Assembly: GCF_016801865.2 (NCBI RefSeq)
Contig: NC_068939.1
Span: forward strand, 744,001-808,000
Direction of reading: 5' to 3'
DNA length: 64,000 nucleotides
Source: Culex pipiens pallens
Taxonomy: Eukaryota > Arthropoda > Insecta > Diptera > Culicidae
Shown here: positions 35,214 to 46,905 of the stretch, piece by piece
Numbering within the stretch: position 1 is the first letter of the stretch
Layout: every line of letters begins with the position of its first letter
The notes under the pieces: generated by a model
What the model saw: only the letters and a program-made list of their open reading frames with translations
Told to the model about the DNA's origin: nothing
Databases searched by the model: none
Made by a program: the position numbers and the translations under genes

Positions 35214-37450
35214 GAGTCGTGTGGTGTTCGTCGGGGGGATCGGTGTATGACGTCGCGCGCGAGAATCCGCGAGAAAGTGGTGGAAGATTCTGGAATCATT
35301 GAAAAGAAGTTCGCGTCAAGGCCTTGGAAGTTGGGCCATTAGTCGTGTGGTGTTCGTCGGGGGGATCGGTGTATGACGTCGCGCGCGAGAATCCGCGAGA
35401 AAGTGGTGGAAGATTCTGGAACCATTGAAAAGAAGTTCGCGTCGAGGCCTTGGAAGTTGGGCCATCAGTCGTGTGGTGTTCGTCGGGGGGATCGGTGTAT
35501 GACGTCGCGCGCGAGAATCCGCGAGAAAGTGGTGGAAGATTCTGGAATCATTGAAAAGAAGTTCGCGTCAAGGCCTTGGAAGTTGGGCCATTAGTCGTGT
35601 GGTGTTCGTCGGGGGGATCGGTGTATGACGTCGCGCGCGAGAATCCGCGAGAAAGTGGTGGAAGATTCTGGAATCATTGAAAAGAAGTTCGCGTCGAGGC
35701 CTTGGAAGTTGGGCCATCAGTCGTGTGGTGTTCGTCGGGGGGATCGGTGTATGACGTCGCGCGCGAGAATCCGCGAGAAAGTGGTGGAAGATTCTGGAAT
35801 CATTGAAAAGAAGTTCGCGTCAAGGCCTTGGAAGTTGGGCCATTAGTCGTGTGGTGTTCGTCGGGGGGATCGGTGTGTGACGTCGCGCGCGAGAATCCGC
35901 GAGAAAGTGGTGGAAGATTCTGGAACCATTGAAAAGAAGTTCGCGTCGAGGCCTTGGAAGTTGGGCCATCAGTCGTGTGGTGTTCGTCGGGGGGATCGGT
36001 GTATGACGTCGCGCGCGAGAATCCGCGAGAAAGTGGTGGAAGATTCTGGAATCATTGAAAAGAAGTTCGCGTCAAGGCCTTGGAAGTTGGGCCATTAGTC
36101 GTGTGGTGTTCGTCGGGGGGATCGGTGTATGACGTCGCGCGCGAGAATCCGCGAGAAAGTGGTGGAAGATTCTGGAACCATTGAAAAGAAGTTCGCGTCG
36201 AGGCCTTGGAAGTTGGGCCATCAGTCGTGTGGTGTTCGTCGGGGGGATCGGTGTATGACGTCGCGCGCGAGAATCCGCGAGAAAGTGGTGGAAGATTCTG
36301 GAATCATTGAAAAGAAGTTCGCGTCAAGGCCTTGGAAGTTGGGCCATTAGTCGTGTGGTGTTCGTCGGGGGGATCGGTGTATGACGTCGCGCGCGAGAAT
36401 CCGCGAGAAAGTGGTGGAAGATTCTGGAATCATTGAAAAGAAGTTCGCGTCGAGGCCTTGGAAGTTGGGCCATCAGTCGTGTGGTGTTCGTCGGGGGGAT
36501 CGGTGTATGACGTCGCGCGCGAGAATCCGCGAGAAAGTGGTGGAAGATTCTGGAATCATTGAAAAGAAGTTCGCGTCAAGGCCTTGGAAGTTGGGCCATT
36601 AGTCGTGTGGTGTTCGTCGGGGGGATCGGTGTGTGACGTCGCGCGCGAGAATCCGCGAGAAAGTGGTGGAAGATTCTGGAACCATTGAAAAGAAGTTCGC
36701 GTCGAGGCCTTGGAAGTTGGGCCATCAGTCGTGTGGTGTTCGTCGGGGGGATCGGTGTATGACGTCGCGCGCGAGAATCCGCGAGAAAGTGGTGGAAGAT
36801 TCTGGAATCATTGAAAAGAAGTTCGCGTCAAGGCCTTGGAAGTTGGGCCATTAGTCGTGTGGTGTTCGTCGGGGGGATCGGTGTATGACGTCGCGCGCGA
36901 GAATCCGCGAGAAAGTGGTGGAAGATTCTGGAACCATTGAAAAGAAGTTCGCGTCGAGGCCTTGGAAGTTGGGCCATCAGTCGTGTGGTGTTCGTCGGGG
37001 GGATCGGTGTATGACGTCGCGCGCGAGAATCCGCGAGAAAGTGGTGGAAGATTCTGGAATCATTGAAAAGAAGTTCGCGTCAAGGCCTTGGAAGTTGGGC
37101 CATTAGTCGTGTGGTGTTCGTCGGGGGGATCGGTGTGTGACGTCGCGCGCGAGAATCCGCGAGAAAGTGGTGGAAGATTCTGGAACCATTGAAAAGAAGT
37201 TCGCGTCGAGGCCTTGGAAGTTGGGCCATCAGTCGTGTGGTGTTCGTCGGGGGGATCGGTGTACGACGTCGCACGCGAGAATCCGCGAGAAAGTGGTGGA
37301 AGATTCTGGAATCATTGAAAAGAAGTTCGCGTCAAGGCCTTGGAAGTTGGGCCATTAGTCGTGTGGTGTTCGTCGGGGGGATCGGTGTGTGACGTCGCGC
37401 GCGAGAATCCGCGAGAAAGTGGTGGAGATTTCTGGATTTCATTGAAAAAG
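35214..37450 (+). repeat. 126-bp tandem array, 17 full units plus a degenerate one, higher-order structure
   Basis: CGTGTGGTGTTCG recurs every 126 bp from 35218 to 37360. Units alternate strictly between a type ending GGCCATTAG and one ending GGCCATCAG, giving a 252-bp dimer. Further variants (GTGTATGACG/GTGTGTGACG, GGAACC/GGAATC) give a 756-bp second-order period. 126 bp is 42 codons, so one frame stays open across each dimer, but the TAG in every second unit closes it. This is non-coding satellite. Confidence 0.95.
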
Positions 37451-37483
37451 GGATTCACGTCGTCGTGTGTATATTCACTTTCA

Positions 37484-38158
37484 TTTAGTTTTGGAAGCCC
37501 TTCCCATAGCATCGTTGCTCGGATGGCACGACGGCGGTAGAAGTGAAAAATCGCGATTGAGGAATTGATAAGTCCTTCTCATAGCGTCGTAGCTCGGAAG
37601 GCAACGATTATGTTTCCCTGATCTATTTAAAATTGCACGTCGCCGAATAAATCGATAAATACAATAACATTTAATTTTGAAAGTCCTTCCCATAGCATCG
37701 TTGCTCGGATGGCACGCCGGCGGTAGAAGTGAAAAATCGCGATTGAGGAATTGATAAGTCCTTCTCATAGCGTCGTAGCTCGGAAGGCAACGATTATGTT
37801 TCCCTGATCTATTTAAAATTGCACGTCGCCGAATAAATCGATAAATACAATAACATTTAATTTTGAAAGTCCTTCCCATAGCATCGTTGCTCGGATGGCA
37901 CGACGGCGGTAGATGTGAAAAATCGCGATTGAGGAATTGATAAGTCCTTCTCATAGCGTCGTAGCTCAGAAGGCAACGATTATGTTTCCCTGATCTATTT
38001 AAAATTGCACGTCGCCGAATAAATCGATAAATACAATAACATTTAATTTTGAAAGTCCTTCCCATAGCATCGTTGCTCGGATGGCACGCCGGCGGTAAGA
38101 TGTGAAAAGTCCTTCTTATAGCGTCGTAGCTCGGAAGGCAACGATTATGTTTCACTTT
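37484..38158. repeat. 186-bp tandem array, about 3.6 copies
   Basis: CCTTCCCATAGCATCG occurs at 37499, 37685, 37871 and 38057. Each unit holds two related half-motifs (CATAGCATCGTTGCTCGGA and CATAGCGTCGTAGCTCGGA). 186 bp is 62 codons and the minus strand stays open throughout (37481-38155), but the repeat peptide resembles nothing I know. Confidence 0.92.
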
Positions 38159-38179
38159 CTGGTCATATCATCTACCAAG

Positions 38180-38392
38180 ATGAATCCTGACCTTCCCTTT
38201 CCTTCCCCTAATAACACAATTCCCCCACTTCCCGTGATGCTTGAAGGAGATGCTGTGGATTCAACGGTCTCATGCGGTGTCAACAGGTATAGAGCGACAA
38301 ACTCTGTGTCTGATGAGTCTGCAACTTCAACTATCGGACTAACATTCCTACCTTTGTTGAACTGCATCTCCTTGGGGGGGCGCCGGTATTGA
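38180..38392 (+). pseudogene. Short ORF after the arrays, possible truncated retroposon ORF1
   Basis: ATG 38180 opens a 70-codon frame starting MNPDLPFPSPNN, Pro/Ser-rich at first. It is placed where a LINE ORF1 would begin, downstream of the tandem leader and upstream of a 3' UTR with hexamer tail. No zinc knuckle or other domain is present. It could equally be a chance frame. Confidence 0.25.
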
Positions 38393-38565
38393 CTTGAAGC
38401 AGAGATCTTCAGGGGTTATACAGTGAGGATGATTAGCTCCCACTAATCATCTGTTGGTTCATTGTGTAACTTCAGCTGATCCGTCAATAACGGAGTAGCA
38501 GCTCATTGGCAGTCAACCATGCTCATGCTCATGCTCATGCTCAAATATTATTTGCAACGCACTTT

Positions 38566-40190
38566 ATCATGTTGAGATAGTGCTCGATCAGTCAATCATG
38601 AACGCTGTGACTAATTCCTTCCAATCTCTGTTCTCTAGAAAAGCATTACAAGTTGATGCATTTCCTGCAACAGTGAACTAATCGGTTCTGATTGTTTTGC
38701 CTAAGCTACCGTCAATCTCAGCATTATTTGAGTTGATTCTTAGATTTAAACCGTTTTATTTTTGCAAAATGATTTTGTTTTGAACTGTTGAAATCACAAT
38801 TGCAAAGCATCTGCTGAAAAGTTGAGTGTTCTCACTAAAGAGAACACTTCGGACAGCATCAGCAGTGAGTTTACTAACAAAAACAAGATGTGGGCGTTGT
38901 AAATGTATATCACCAGCTCACCAGATAATTGGTTATTGCTGTTCTGGATATTTTCCCTCCACGCCCTCGTCGATCGCTCCTCGCGTAAATTTATTACAAA
39001 CAGATTCCCATCTCTGATGTCGGTCGGCCGGCACCTAACTCGATATAGAGAGGACCTACAGCAGTGTCGAATGCCCTTGAGGATCGTTCGATCTGCTGCG
39101 TAGAAATTCCATATGGGGAAAGCTGTTTGATTAATCGCGTGTGTGGATCCAGTTCCAGCATCAGCATCGGAAACACCACCAATCTCCCAGTGAATTACTG
39201 TAAACCACTAGGCACCGAGATTAATCATATGGTTTTAGTCGGGATTCAAACAATTCTTGTATCGGGGAATTCCATTCCGTAGCGACAGACTCATCGCTAA
39301 TCGCGCGGACATTTAATGGGGCTCATTGTTCTACGATTGGCAAACCGTTCGATGTCGGCTACAAATAGTTTACTAATTATTACAAGCTGCGACAATGGCG
39401 TCTTAGAAATTCCAGCCGATTGTTTCGCGCAAAACCACAGTTGAACGTGAGAAGTTTCTTAAAATATCCCGTTTTCGTTGAACATAAATTTAAAAGGGAG
39501 AAAAAGGTACCGATTGTGTTGAAAGTGTTTTTAACAGCAATTAAATGTGTGATTTGATTAGCTAAAATAAACATTGCGTAATATATTTGTTCCCTGTAAT
39601 ACTTTAGTTAATACCTGATCCGTTCCGGCTTGTTTTTTTACTAAAGCCAAGTTTATTTTTTACTATTATGATGCAATCATTGATATTTTGCACAGCAAAA
39701 AAAAAACAAAACAAAGGTGATCATAGAATTTCGGTTTTACCTCCCAGGTGAAGAGAGACTCGACTATCCGAAGACCCTGGGAAAAATTGACTTCGAATAA
39801 TTGCCTGGAAAGCCTGGGACCATCCATAAATCAAGTGGACAATTTAGGGGGGGGGGGGAGGTTTATGGCGATTGCCCACGACAATCGCAAATTCAAATTC
39901 CAATGTATTCCGATGTATTTACAAATTTGAATGTACAGTATGTAAAAAAAGTATTTACACCCCTTGGGCACTATGCACATTTTGTGATGAAACATGTAAA
40001 AAATTTAAAGTTTGACAGGAACCTAGTACTACGTTTTGTTCAGAAACTCATGCCAAACATTTTGCTACAAAAAGCTCATGAAAAGATGATTTCTATAAAA
40101 AGTTATATAACAAATACTATTACGAAAATAAAAAAAGTTGCTGAAAAAGTTTGTACACCTTTCGAAAAATTAACATAAATAATGTTATTT
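38566..40190. other. No gene recognised
   Basis: Short frames at 38826-39282 have no similarity I recognise. Poly(G) run at about 39847-39858. Confidence 0.35.
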
Positions 40191-40609
40191 GTTGACAAAA
40201 AAAAATCAAATTATTCGCTCTACAGCATTGCCTTGGCGTTCTCGATTGCGAGATTCCTACTCGAAACTAGGTGTTCGAAGGCTTGATTGTTGAGGCAATT
40301 GCAAACCTCTTTTTACACCTTAGCTTCCATCCACCCCGGGATTCGAACAGACGACCTTTGGATTGTTAGTCCAACTGCCTACCAGCGACTCCACCGAGGC
40401 AGGACCCAGGGAGACGACTCCTACACCTGGACTGAGCTAACGACCTAACCTTTGTAGGTTAGTCCGGGACCAACATTTACTTCCCTTCCGACGGAAGGCG
40501 TGATCAGACAAATCTCGTCTCGAAAAATGCCAACGGGACCGTCTGGGATCGAACCCAGGCCGACTGGGTGAGAGGCAATCACGCTTACCCCTACACCACG
40601 GTTGACAAA
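40191..40609 (-). mobile_element. Dimeric tRNA-derived SINE with 9-bp target duplication
   Basis: GTTGACAAA flanks the element at 40191-40199 and 40601-40609. Read on the minus strand it begins CGTGGTGTAGGGGTAAGCG (A-box-like) and has a B box GGTTCGATCCC (plus 40545-40555). It continues to a second tRNA-like unit with an anticodon-type stem-loop (TTGGACTAACAATCCAA) and its own B box GTTCGAATCCC (plus 40338-40348), and ends in a T-run. Pol III-transcribed, mobilised in trans by a LINE. Confidence 0.85.
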
Positions 40610-42751
40610 TCACCATAAATCCAGTCTCCCAACTCCTAATAGGCATCCTTGACTGATTAAAAAAATAATTTGGATTGAATTTAAAGTTTACTAACTACTT
40701 AGTATAAAAGTTTATATAACTCTGGAAATTCTATATAAAACTTATCTAAACTTAATTTTGCAAACTTTTAAATCAAATAAATGTCAATATATTACCATAG
40801 AATTGCTAAATAAACATTTTGGAGTGGGTATAACACCGTTTTGGGGGTATTTGTATCGATAGAATAGATTTTTCGTTGGAAGTTCGTACCAACCCGGAAT
40901 TACGTCGTCGGGAAGAAGGAGAGCCTCTACTGTTGGCGTGGTAGGTTGGCCTAAACGGTTCGCGAATTCAAAATGCGTTTTTTATTGTGAAATGTAAATG
41001 TTAATATGGCAAAAAGTGTTTAAATCGTCGCGTATGTACATTTTCCTTGTGAAAAAGTTGGAGTTTAATGGATTTCCCAAGAATACTGGGAGAAATTCGT
41101 GAAATAAATTTGTTTTCCAAGCGTCTCCAAGATGACAGCTTGATTTTGAAGTGGCAGCAGAAACAGAAGACGTGTGCCAGTATTGGTGATGGTTCATCGT
41201 GCTGGGAAGCACACGATAGTATTAGTGCGACCGCTTGGTTGTGGGAGAGGGAGGGGAATTCGAGAGAAAATTTATGCTGTTCTCTTTTGGTGTGTGTTGC
41301 AAGCTTGCCGGTGACGCTATGTTTATGGGTTGCTGCGATGAGAACAGCCTGGTAGCATAAAAAAATGGGTGCGGAAGAGAGCACTAAAGAGACCTGAAAG
41401 CTAGAGTTAGAGCGAGATATTTGTCCAGTCTGATGAGTGCTGGAGCCATTTTAGTTCGAAATAGTGAAATTATGGTGAAACTCAACTCGTTCCTCGAAAT
41501 GAAGAATTCGAGGAAAAGTTAGAAAAATGGTGTTGTGTAAAAGTTACATGAAGAAAACTTTTTATAATAGAGTGTGCGACATGCTCCACTCACTGCACAG
41601 CTTTGTTTTTATTAATAATCGTAGTGATTTTTGTATTACTGAAATTTGGTTGTTGAAGATGACACACCGCAAGATCGTGTCCGCAGCTGCCAAGGCAAAC
41701 TTTCCAGAATACACTCGCCAGGATATGTGTCGGATCGGCAAGAGATCAAGCTGTCCGTGATTTGCGACACGCAGCTGGCCGTCCGGACCCGTACGACTTA
41801 AAGTAGCTGGCATCGTCCGGATGTTTAGAAGCAGCCGATAAAGAAGGCTACCGGGATTCCAGAAACTTGGTGAGATCTATCCAAACTGAAACTGTAAAAT
41901 TCTGCCTACTTATCAACAACCACTAAATACGCGCTGATCTCATTTTTGCCTTATGGGATTGGAAGTCTAAAGATAGGTTGAGGACTCTTCTGGTTCTTGG
42001 TCTATGTTTGGGCGGGGCCAGACAATGCCCAATGACCTCGGAATTGGACCGCAAGGAGCTCTGTCATTCTGAAACGGGTCATTGGAAGCAGCGCGAGGGC
42101 TGTCACCACCTAATACCCGGGACTGAGATAACATGTATCAGCATAACCCAAGACTGATACAAATTATACTTTCCCATAATTTCGCTGCCGGCCAGCGGGT
42201 ATTGGATTGGACCACACACACACACACACAACCCGGAATTACGTCGTCGGGAATCCGCCGGCATCTGAACCGGTCCACAATTCACAAGTCAAACTATGTG
42301 GCATCAGAAAGGGCATAAAATTTCCGATCTTTTGATACCCATACATCCAGGTTTTCTATAAAACCCACGTTTTTAAATATGTGAGTTACCCATTGGAAAA
42401 CATTTTTTTTCTGAAAACTCAATTCCCATCGATAGAACACTAAATATCATACTTATCTTAACCAGGAACAAAAAACTAAACTTTCTCCACGTAAACCCAT
42501 TGACTTTCTTGGTTTATAATACCTACATTTGGCTTCCGTCATGCCATGAGATACTGTTGACAATCATTGATTAGCAATAATTTACGTATTCTGACATGAA
42601 ACAGGAAAACAATCGGTCTCAGCTTAGAATCGAGAAACAAAACAATTATGACTGCGTTCACCTTTAAAAGACATCATCGAGTGTATTTAAGGAGTCGCAT
42701 GGTGATTACCTCAGGGATACCCCCTGTTTCGAGTTCTTAGGCAAAAATAAG
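40610..42751. other. No gene recognised; repeat fragments
   Basis: A 24-bp sequence (core CCCGGAATTACGTCGTCGGG) occurs identically at 40891-40914 and 42230-42253, the second after a (CA)n run at about 42213-42230. 42000-42320 has a retroposon-like look, but no ends can be set. Frames at 41068-41355 and 41527-41760 have no family signature. Confidence 0.4.
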
Positions 42752-42971
42752 TACCGTAATCTGGGGCGAATCGGGACTTCAGTCTGAATAGGGACAGCAG
42801 TTTTTAGAGTTCTTAAAGCTTTTAAATATGGAAATCGATGTACCCATTTTGTTGACCTGAGTCTGTTCTAACCGAAACCAACCAGAAAAATCAAAATATT
42901 GAGCTCCAACATGAATTAAAACTGCTGTCCCAATTCGCCCCACGTGTCCCGATTGACCCCAGTTTATGGTA
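42752..42971. mobile_element. 219-bp MITE, copy 1
   Basis: It starts TACCGTAATCTGGGGCGAAT and ends with the inverse (CCCCAGTTTATGGTA); terminal repeats are about 25 bp with TA at both outer ends. The interior contains GGGACAGCAGTTTTTAGAG and AAAACTGCTGTCCCAATTCG. The same element is at 46906-47124 (opposite orientation) and 54201-54419. The terminal TA suggests a Tc1/mariner-type source. Confidence 0.85.
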
Positions 42972-45819
42972 AATGTAAATTTTTTTTAACGAAATCAGTA
43001 AATGTTAACTCCGATTGTTTTGCGGTCTTCTACAAAGTTGTTTGGCATGGAATTTTACTTGAGAAACTCACACTTGACAATGTGTCGAATCATATACCCC
43101 AGTTTTGATTTTTTGGCTTTTCCCCATAGATTTTTGCAAATTTTCTTATTCATGCTTCATCACCAATAGCGACCCTTAACCTTAACCGTTAATTGGCACG
43201 GCACTCTTAAGATTTTACAAAATTTTATTTTTTTTATTGTCACCCTAATGGTGATCAATCATTTTAAAAAATCCAACCATGAAAAAGTCAGGTGGGGAGG
43301 CATCATGATATCAATTGTGATTACAATTTATCATTTTTTGACATCACATTTCGGAAAGATAAAAATTGTTATCTCACGGTAATGTAAAGTTTAGGAACTT
43401 CCGGTTCTTGGATTTTTTTAATGTCACCATGACATCAACTCTTTTGTACCAAACACGTACTGATCGAGTTGGTACTGTAACAGAAACCGAGGCAGACCAA
43501 ACAAATGTGTCATTTTGTCGTTGAGGAGCTGCATACGAGTCGAACAACAACATTTTTCTACAATGAGCTGGGTGTACATCTCGATCTTAGTACGGAACCC
43601 TGCAATTCTGCAAGTGACAAATTGCGACGACTGCTTCAGTTTGTGGACCTTGGCCTGGGCGCCAGGCTTGGTGGCGCCATCTGGCTGGTAGTCGTCAGAC
43701 AGTGAGTGCACTGATTTCACTTTCGTTCGTACCATCACTAAGGGATCGATACTTTGCAGTTAAACTGTTCAGAATCGCGCAAGTCGCAGCCGAGTAAGGC
43801 AAACAGCTTTAGTATGGGTTAGGCTTGCGGTTTGCCATCGGGGTGTTGGAACTCATAATTATAACCGTTGATGTTTTGCAAAGTGGGCGCTTTATGACCG
43901 CGGAGGAGAGTGTGCGTTTGGGTGCGCGCCGATTCTGGCCAGAACTCCTTTACTGGACATGACTAAACGATCGGTGACGGTTGTGCTTTGGTGCACGGTT
44001 ATAGTCTGGTAAACAAAATTCTTCCATGCGTGCATTGGTTTGCACAAGGTACGTTTGCCACCATGTTGCGGGACAGTTGGCAATGGGCTGACCAGTTTAG
44101 CATGTTGAAAATTTTTATTTCAGAAAATCTATTACCATAAACTCTCGTTACTCGACGAGTTTGAACGAGCAGCGTCGACTAATAGCTCGCTAATCAGTTG
44201 CAAAGGTGCTTAAGTTGACACACTTTTGTACAAGGACTGGGGTGAGGTGACAATCATGGAACGTCCATGCATCCATTTCGCTGACAAATAAGGTCAAAAT
44301 TAACTATCTAAGGATTTTTAAATAAACATGGCAGTAACCACACGTCTTCATCCAAAAGAGACTAAACACATCTTTCGAAGAGAGGAAATTCGTTTTTTTC
44401 ACTTTTGGGTTAACATGTAATGCTACAGTTTCCAATTGCTGGTACATTATTTGCAATTTAGAATAATTTATTCTATGTTTTCTAACAGTGGCATGTTCCC
44501 ACACAACCCAATTGGCATTGGTCGGGCCAGACTAAACAATTTTTCTTCGCGCGCGCATATTGAACTTTTATTGTTCGCTATAAATCTTCCCAGCATCAAA
44601 TGTCTCGCCCCGTCAGCGGCATATAGAACTGCAGACTACAAAAAGGCCCGGTGTAGTTCAGCTCCCCGCGAGGCTCGGCAGGATAGGCTCCAGCTTAAGC
44701 CTTCTAATGGCGTCGGGGCGCGGAGCCGCCAGGCCAGGTCGCGTACTTACAATACACACTCGGTAATTGCATGTTGCACCGGCCTGGCACTTCATAGAGA
44801 ACACAACCCAGCATCTCACGATCTCGGGACGGATCCGTGTTGCCTGGCTGTGAGCGAACTGAACTCGTTGGTGGGAGAAACCGTGAGAAACAGTTATTTA
44901 ATCTAAGAATTTTACTACAACTTGGATTAAAACTAAGAGGGGTGAAGGGGAAATCATTAGCAATACCCGTGGGGGCAATTTGAATATTTGTGTTTTAAGA
45001 CCGGATACCAGGCCAATGCTGGGGTTAAATTTAGATGCCCAAGTGAATTGAATGGTGTCAACAGAGGCTGGATTAAAAGTCAATCTTGTTCTGGCAACAT
45101 TTCAGTGCATTAAGCTATGAGGAAATCAAGGGAGCAAATATTTTCTATAGTTCACCGTGCACGGTTCAGTAATGTTTCTTTATTTCTTCATCTCGCAAAA
45201 CAATAATTATCTCCCCGCGAGAAGCATTGATTATACAGCCTCGGACGTAGACTTTGAGCGTAACCGGCTAAGCTAGGGCACATGCGGGGGACTTTGGCGC
45301 CCAGCGTGGATGACTCATGACTAGTGCATGCAGTCGCAGTCTCAGTCGTCGCCTTAGTAAATGCATTGAGTTAAACGTTGCTAGTAGCTATTGCCTGGGT
45401 AATTCCTCGGATCTGAGAGGTGGCTTTATACCATCGAAGCTACCCTCTAAGGGTCGGAACGGTCGTCGTGGTCGTGATTGCTGCCAGCGCAAACCACATT
45501 CTTGGCATAGTTGTCCCTGTGATAATGACACCTTGCACAAGTAGTGAACCGAAAATTGCAGTACAACGCATCGACTTGGTAGCCGCATTCCGCTGTAGGA
45601 TGTTACTGGAGGACGCCTGGAGGTCGTAGCTGATTGTGGTTCGAACTGATTGCATGAATCAGTTGTTTGGAAGCTGATTGCAGTTATCTCAGATTCAAAA
45701 GTTACAAACATGTTTTCGCTTCCTTGGAGACTGTGAATTTAACAGATTGCAGACGGAAGTTCACCATGTTTATATGATGACTTCCCAAAACAGGTTGTCT
45801 AGGAATTGATAATTGGGAA

Positions 45820-45884
45820 AATTCCGTTTCAACCTCAACAACCGATTCCATGTTCGTACCGGTTGTTGCGTTTGAAACGGAATT
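45820..45884. repeat. Short foldback
   Basis: AATTCCGTTTCAA plus CAACAACCG pairs with CGGTTGTTG plus TTTGAAACGGAATT around a short loop. A further half-copy (AATTCCGTTTCA) follows at 45898. Confidence 0.55.
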
Positions 45885-46842
45885 CGTATACGATTTAATT
45901 CCGTTTCAGAATGCTAAATGAATTGACTGACAGAATCAGGAAAAGGATTTGGAAGAAGGGAAGGGTTGGTGCTCCACTTTTTCAAGAAGACAAGAGAAAA
46001 TCTCCATGGTATTGCCACATTAGTTTCGCTTGGAGTTGGACGGTTATTGGGAAGGTATAAGGTCAAAGATACGCTCTCAAATATGTGCAGGAAAAAAGTT
46101 CTCTTGAAATGAAATATTCAAGGGAATGTTATTTTTCAGAAAATATTGACAATTCATCAACAATGAATTAACCTTTCAATGAAATCTTGTTTAACGGTGC
46201 TCATCAACCAGAGCTTTTGTATCCAGATTTTTGCTACAGACATTTTAGTATAGTCAAAACTACGGGAACTATCGATATAATTTTTTATTCATCCCCTAAA
46301 CTACTATTTCCATGAAGATATACAACAAAAATGTTCAATTTTTATATTCAAATTATTTCAGGATTGGGTCCGTAAGTTCAACAATTTTGGAATAAGAAGT
46401 TGCTGTGTACCCTTAAATGTAATTCTGTCCATTGCAGCAAGTTTTGGGAGTCCAAACTTTATAAAATGTGACAAGACATCAACAGAAAAAACGACTTTCC
46501 AAGAGTAAAGAGTTTGTTCAAATTCATATATTTGTAAAAATGCAACATTGTATGGTGTACTTTCCAAATCAGCTGACTAAATTGCTCCATCTGTCCAGCA
46601 GCATTCCAAGTAAGCCCTTTCGTTTAATGTTTTTTTTTCTGCTGGTCTCCAGCGAGAAAGGCAAGCCCACTTAATGGCATACAATTAGTGTCTAACCGAG
46701 AGTTGCACTCGTAGATTTGATAAATATTTGCATCTAGCTCCGATCAAGCAGCAAAAAGCGAAAAAAAAACTAAAACCCTTTCCAATGGCTCGTACTAAGG
46801 AGTTTGTCTCATTCGGTTCAGAATCAGAATGCAATACGAGGT

Positions 46843-46865
46843 GCAGCAGCAGCAGCAGCAGCAGC
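46843..46865. repeat. (GCA)n microsatellite
   Basis: Seven to eight uninterrupted GCA units. Not inside any recognised gene. Confidence 0.8.
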
Positions 46866-46905
46866 CAGTAAGCGGTCGCTGACTAATAGGTAACTTAGAA
46901 GCATA

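Larger units (their letters stand above)
35191..38565 (+). mobile_element. Retroposon-like insertion: two tandem arrays, ORF fragment, hexamer tail, 23-bp target duplication
   Basis: A perfect 23-bp direct repeat (35191-35213 and 38543-38565, core TTATTTGCAACGCACTTT) flanks 3.33 kb. The insert starts at a monomer boundary of a 126-bp array (35214 to about 37430), passes into a 186-bp array (about 37484-38158), then unique DNA with an ORF fragment (38180-38392), and ends in (CATGCT)4C at 38518-38542 directly against the right repeat. A direct flank of this length with a simple-repeat 3' tail is what target-primed reverse transcription by a non-LTR retrotransposon leaves. I infer an internally deleted LINE with tandem 5' UTR monomers. 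No reverse transcriptase remains. The alternative is a satellite block that captured a short duplication by other means. Confidence 0.65.
42972..46905. other. No confident gene
   Basis: Open frames exist on both strands (minus 43424-43738; plus 44436-44906; 45317-45711 on both strands) in moderately GC-rich DNA, but no product is recognised. The minus frame at 43424-43738 has coding-like codon use in its first third and could be an exon remnant. A hairpin at 45820-45884 and a (GCA)n run are listed separately. Confidence 0.35.

Noticed and set aside
35247..37358. Repeated 73-codon ORFs in the 126-bp array
   Set aside because: They exist only because 252 bp is divisible by three and are closed by TAG in every second unit; satellite, not genes.
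35214..38158. CRISPR-like array
   Set aside because: There are no unique spacers between short repeats; the units are directly adjoining 126- and 186-bp monomers in eukaryotic DNA.
40330..40600. Two functional tRNA genes on the minus strand
   Set aside because: B boxes are good but cloverleaf arms are incomplete, and both lie within one 9-bp-flanked unit; SINE heads.
41527..41900. Possible retro-pseudogene with lysine-rich frame
   Set aside because: Only about 30 codons look coding and they match no family I can name; left as intergenic.
44436..44906. 156-codon plus-strand frame
   Set aside because: No recognisable domain, no supporting splice structure, and composition typical of neighbouring noncoding DNA.
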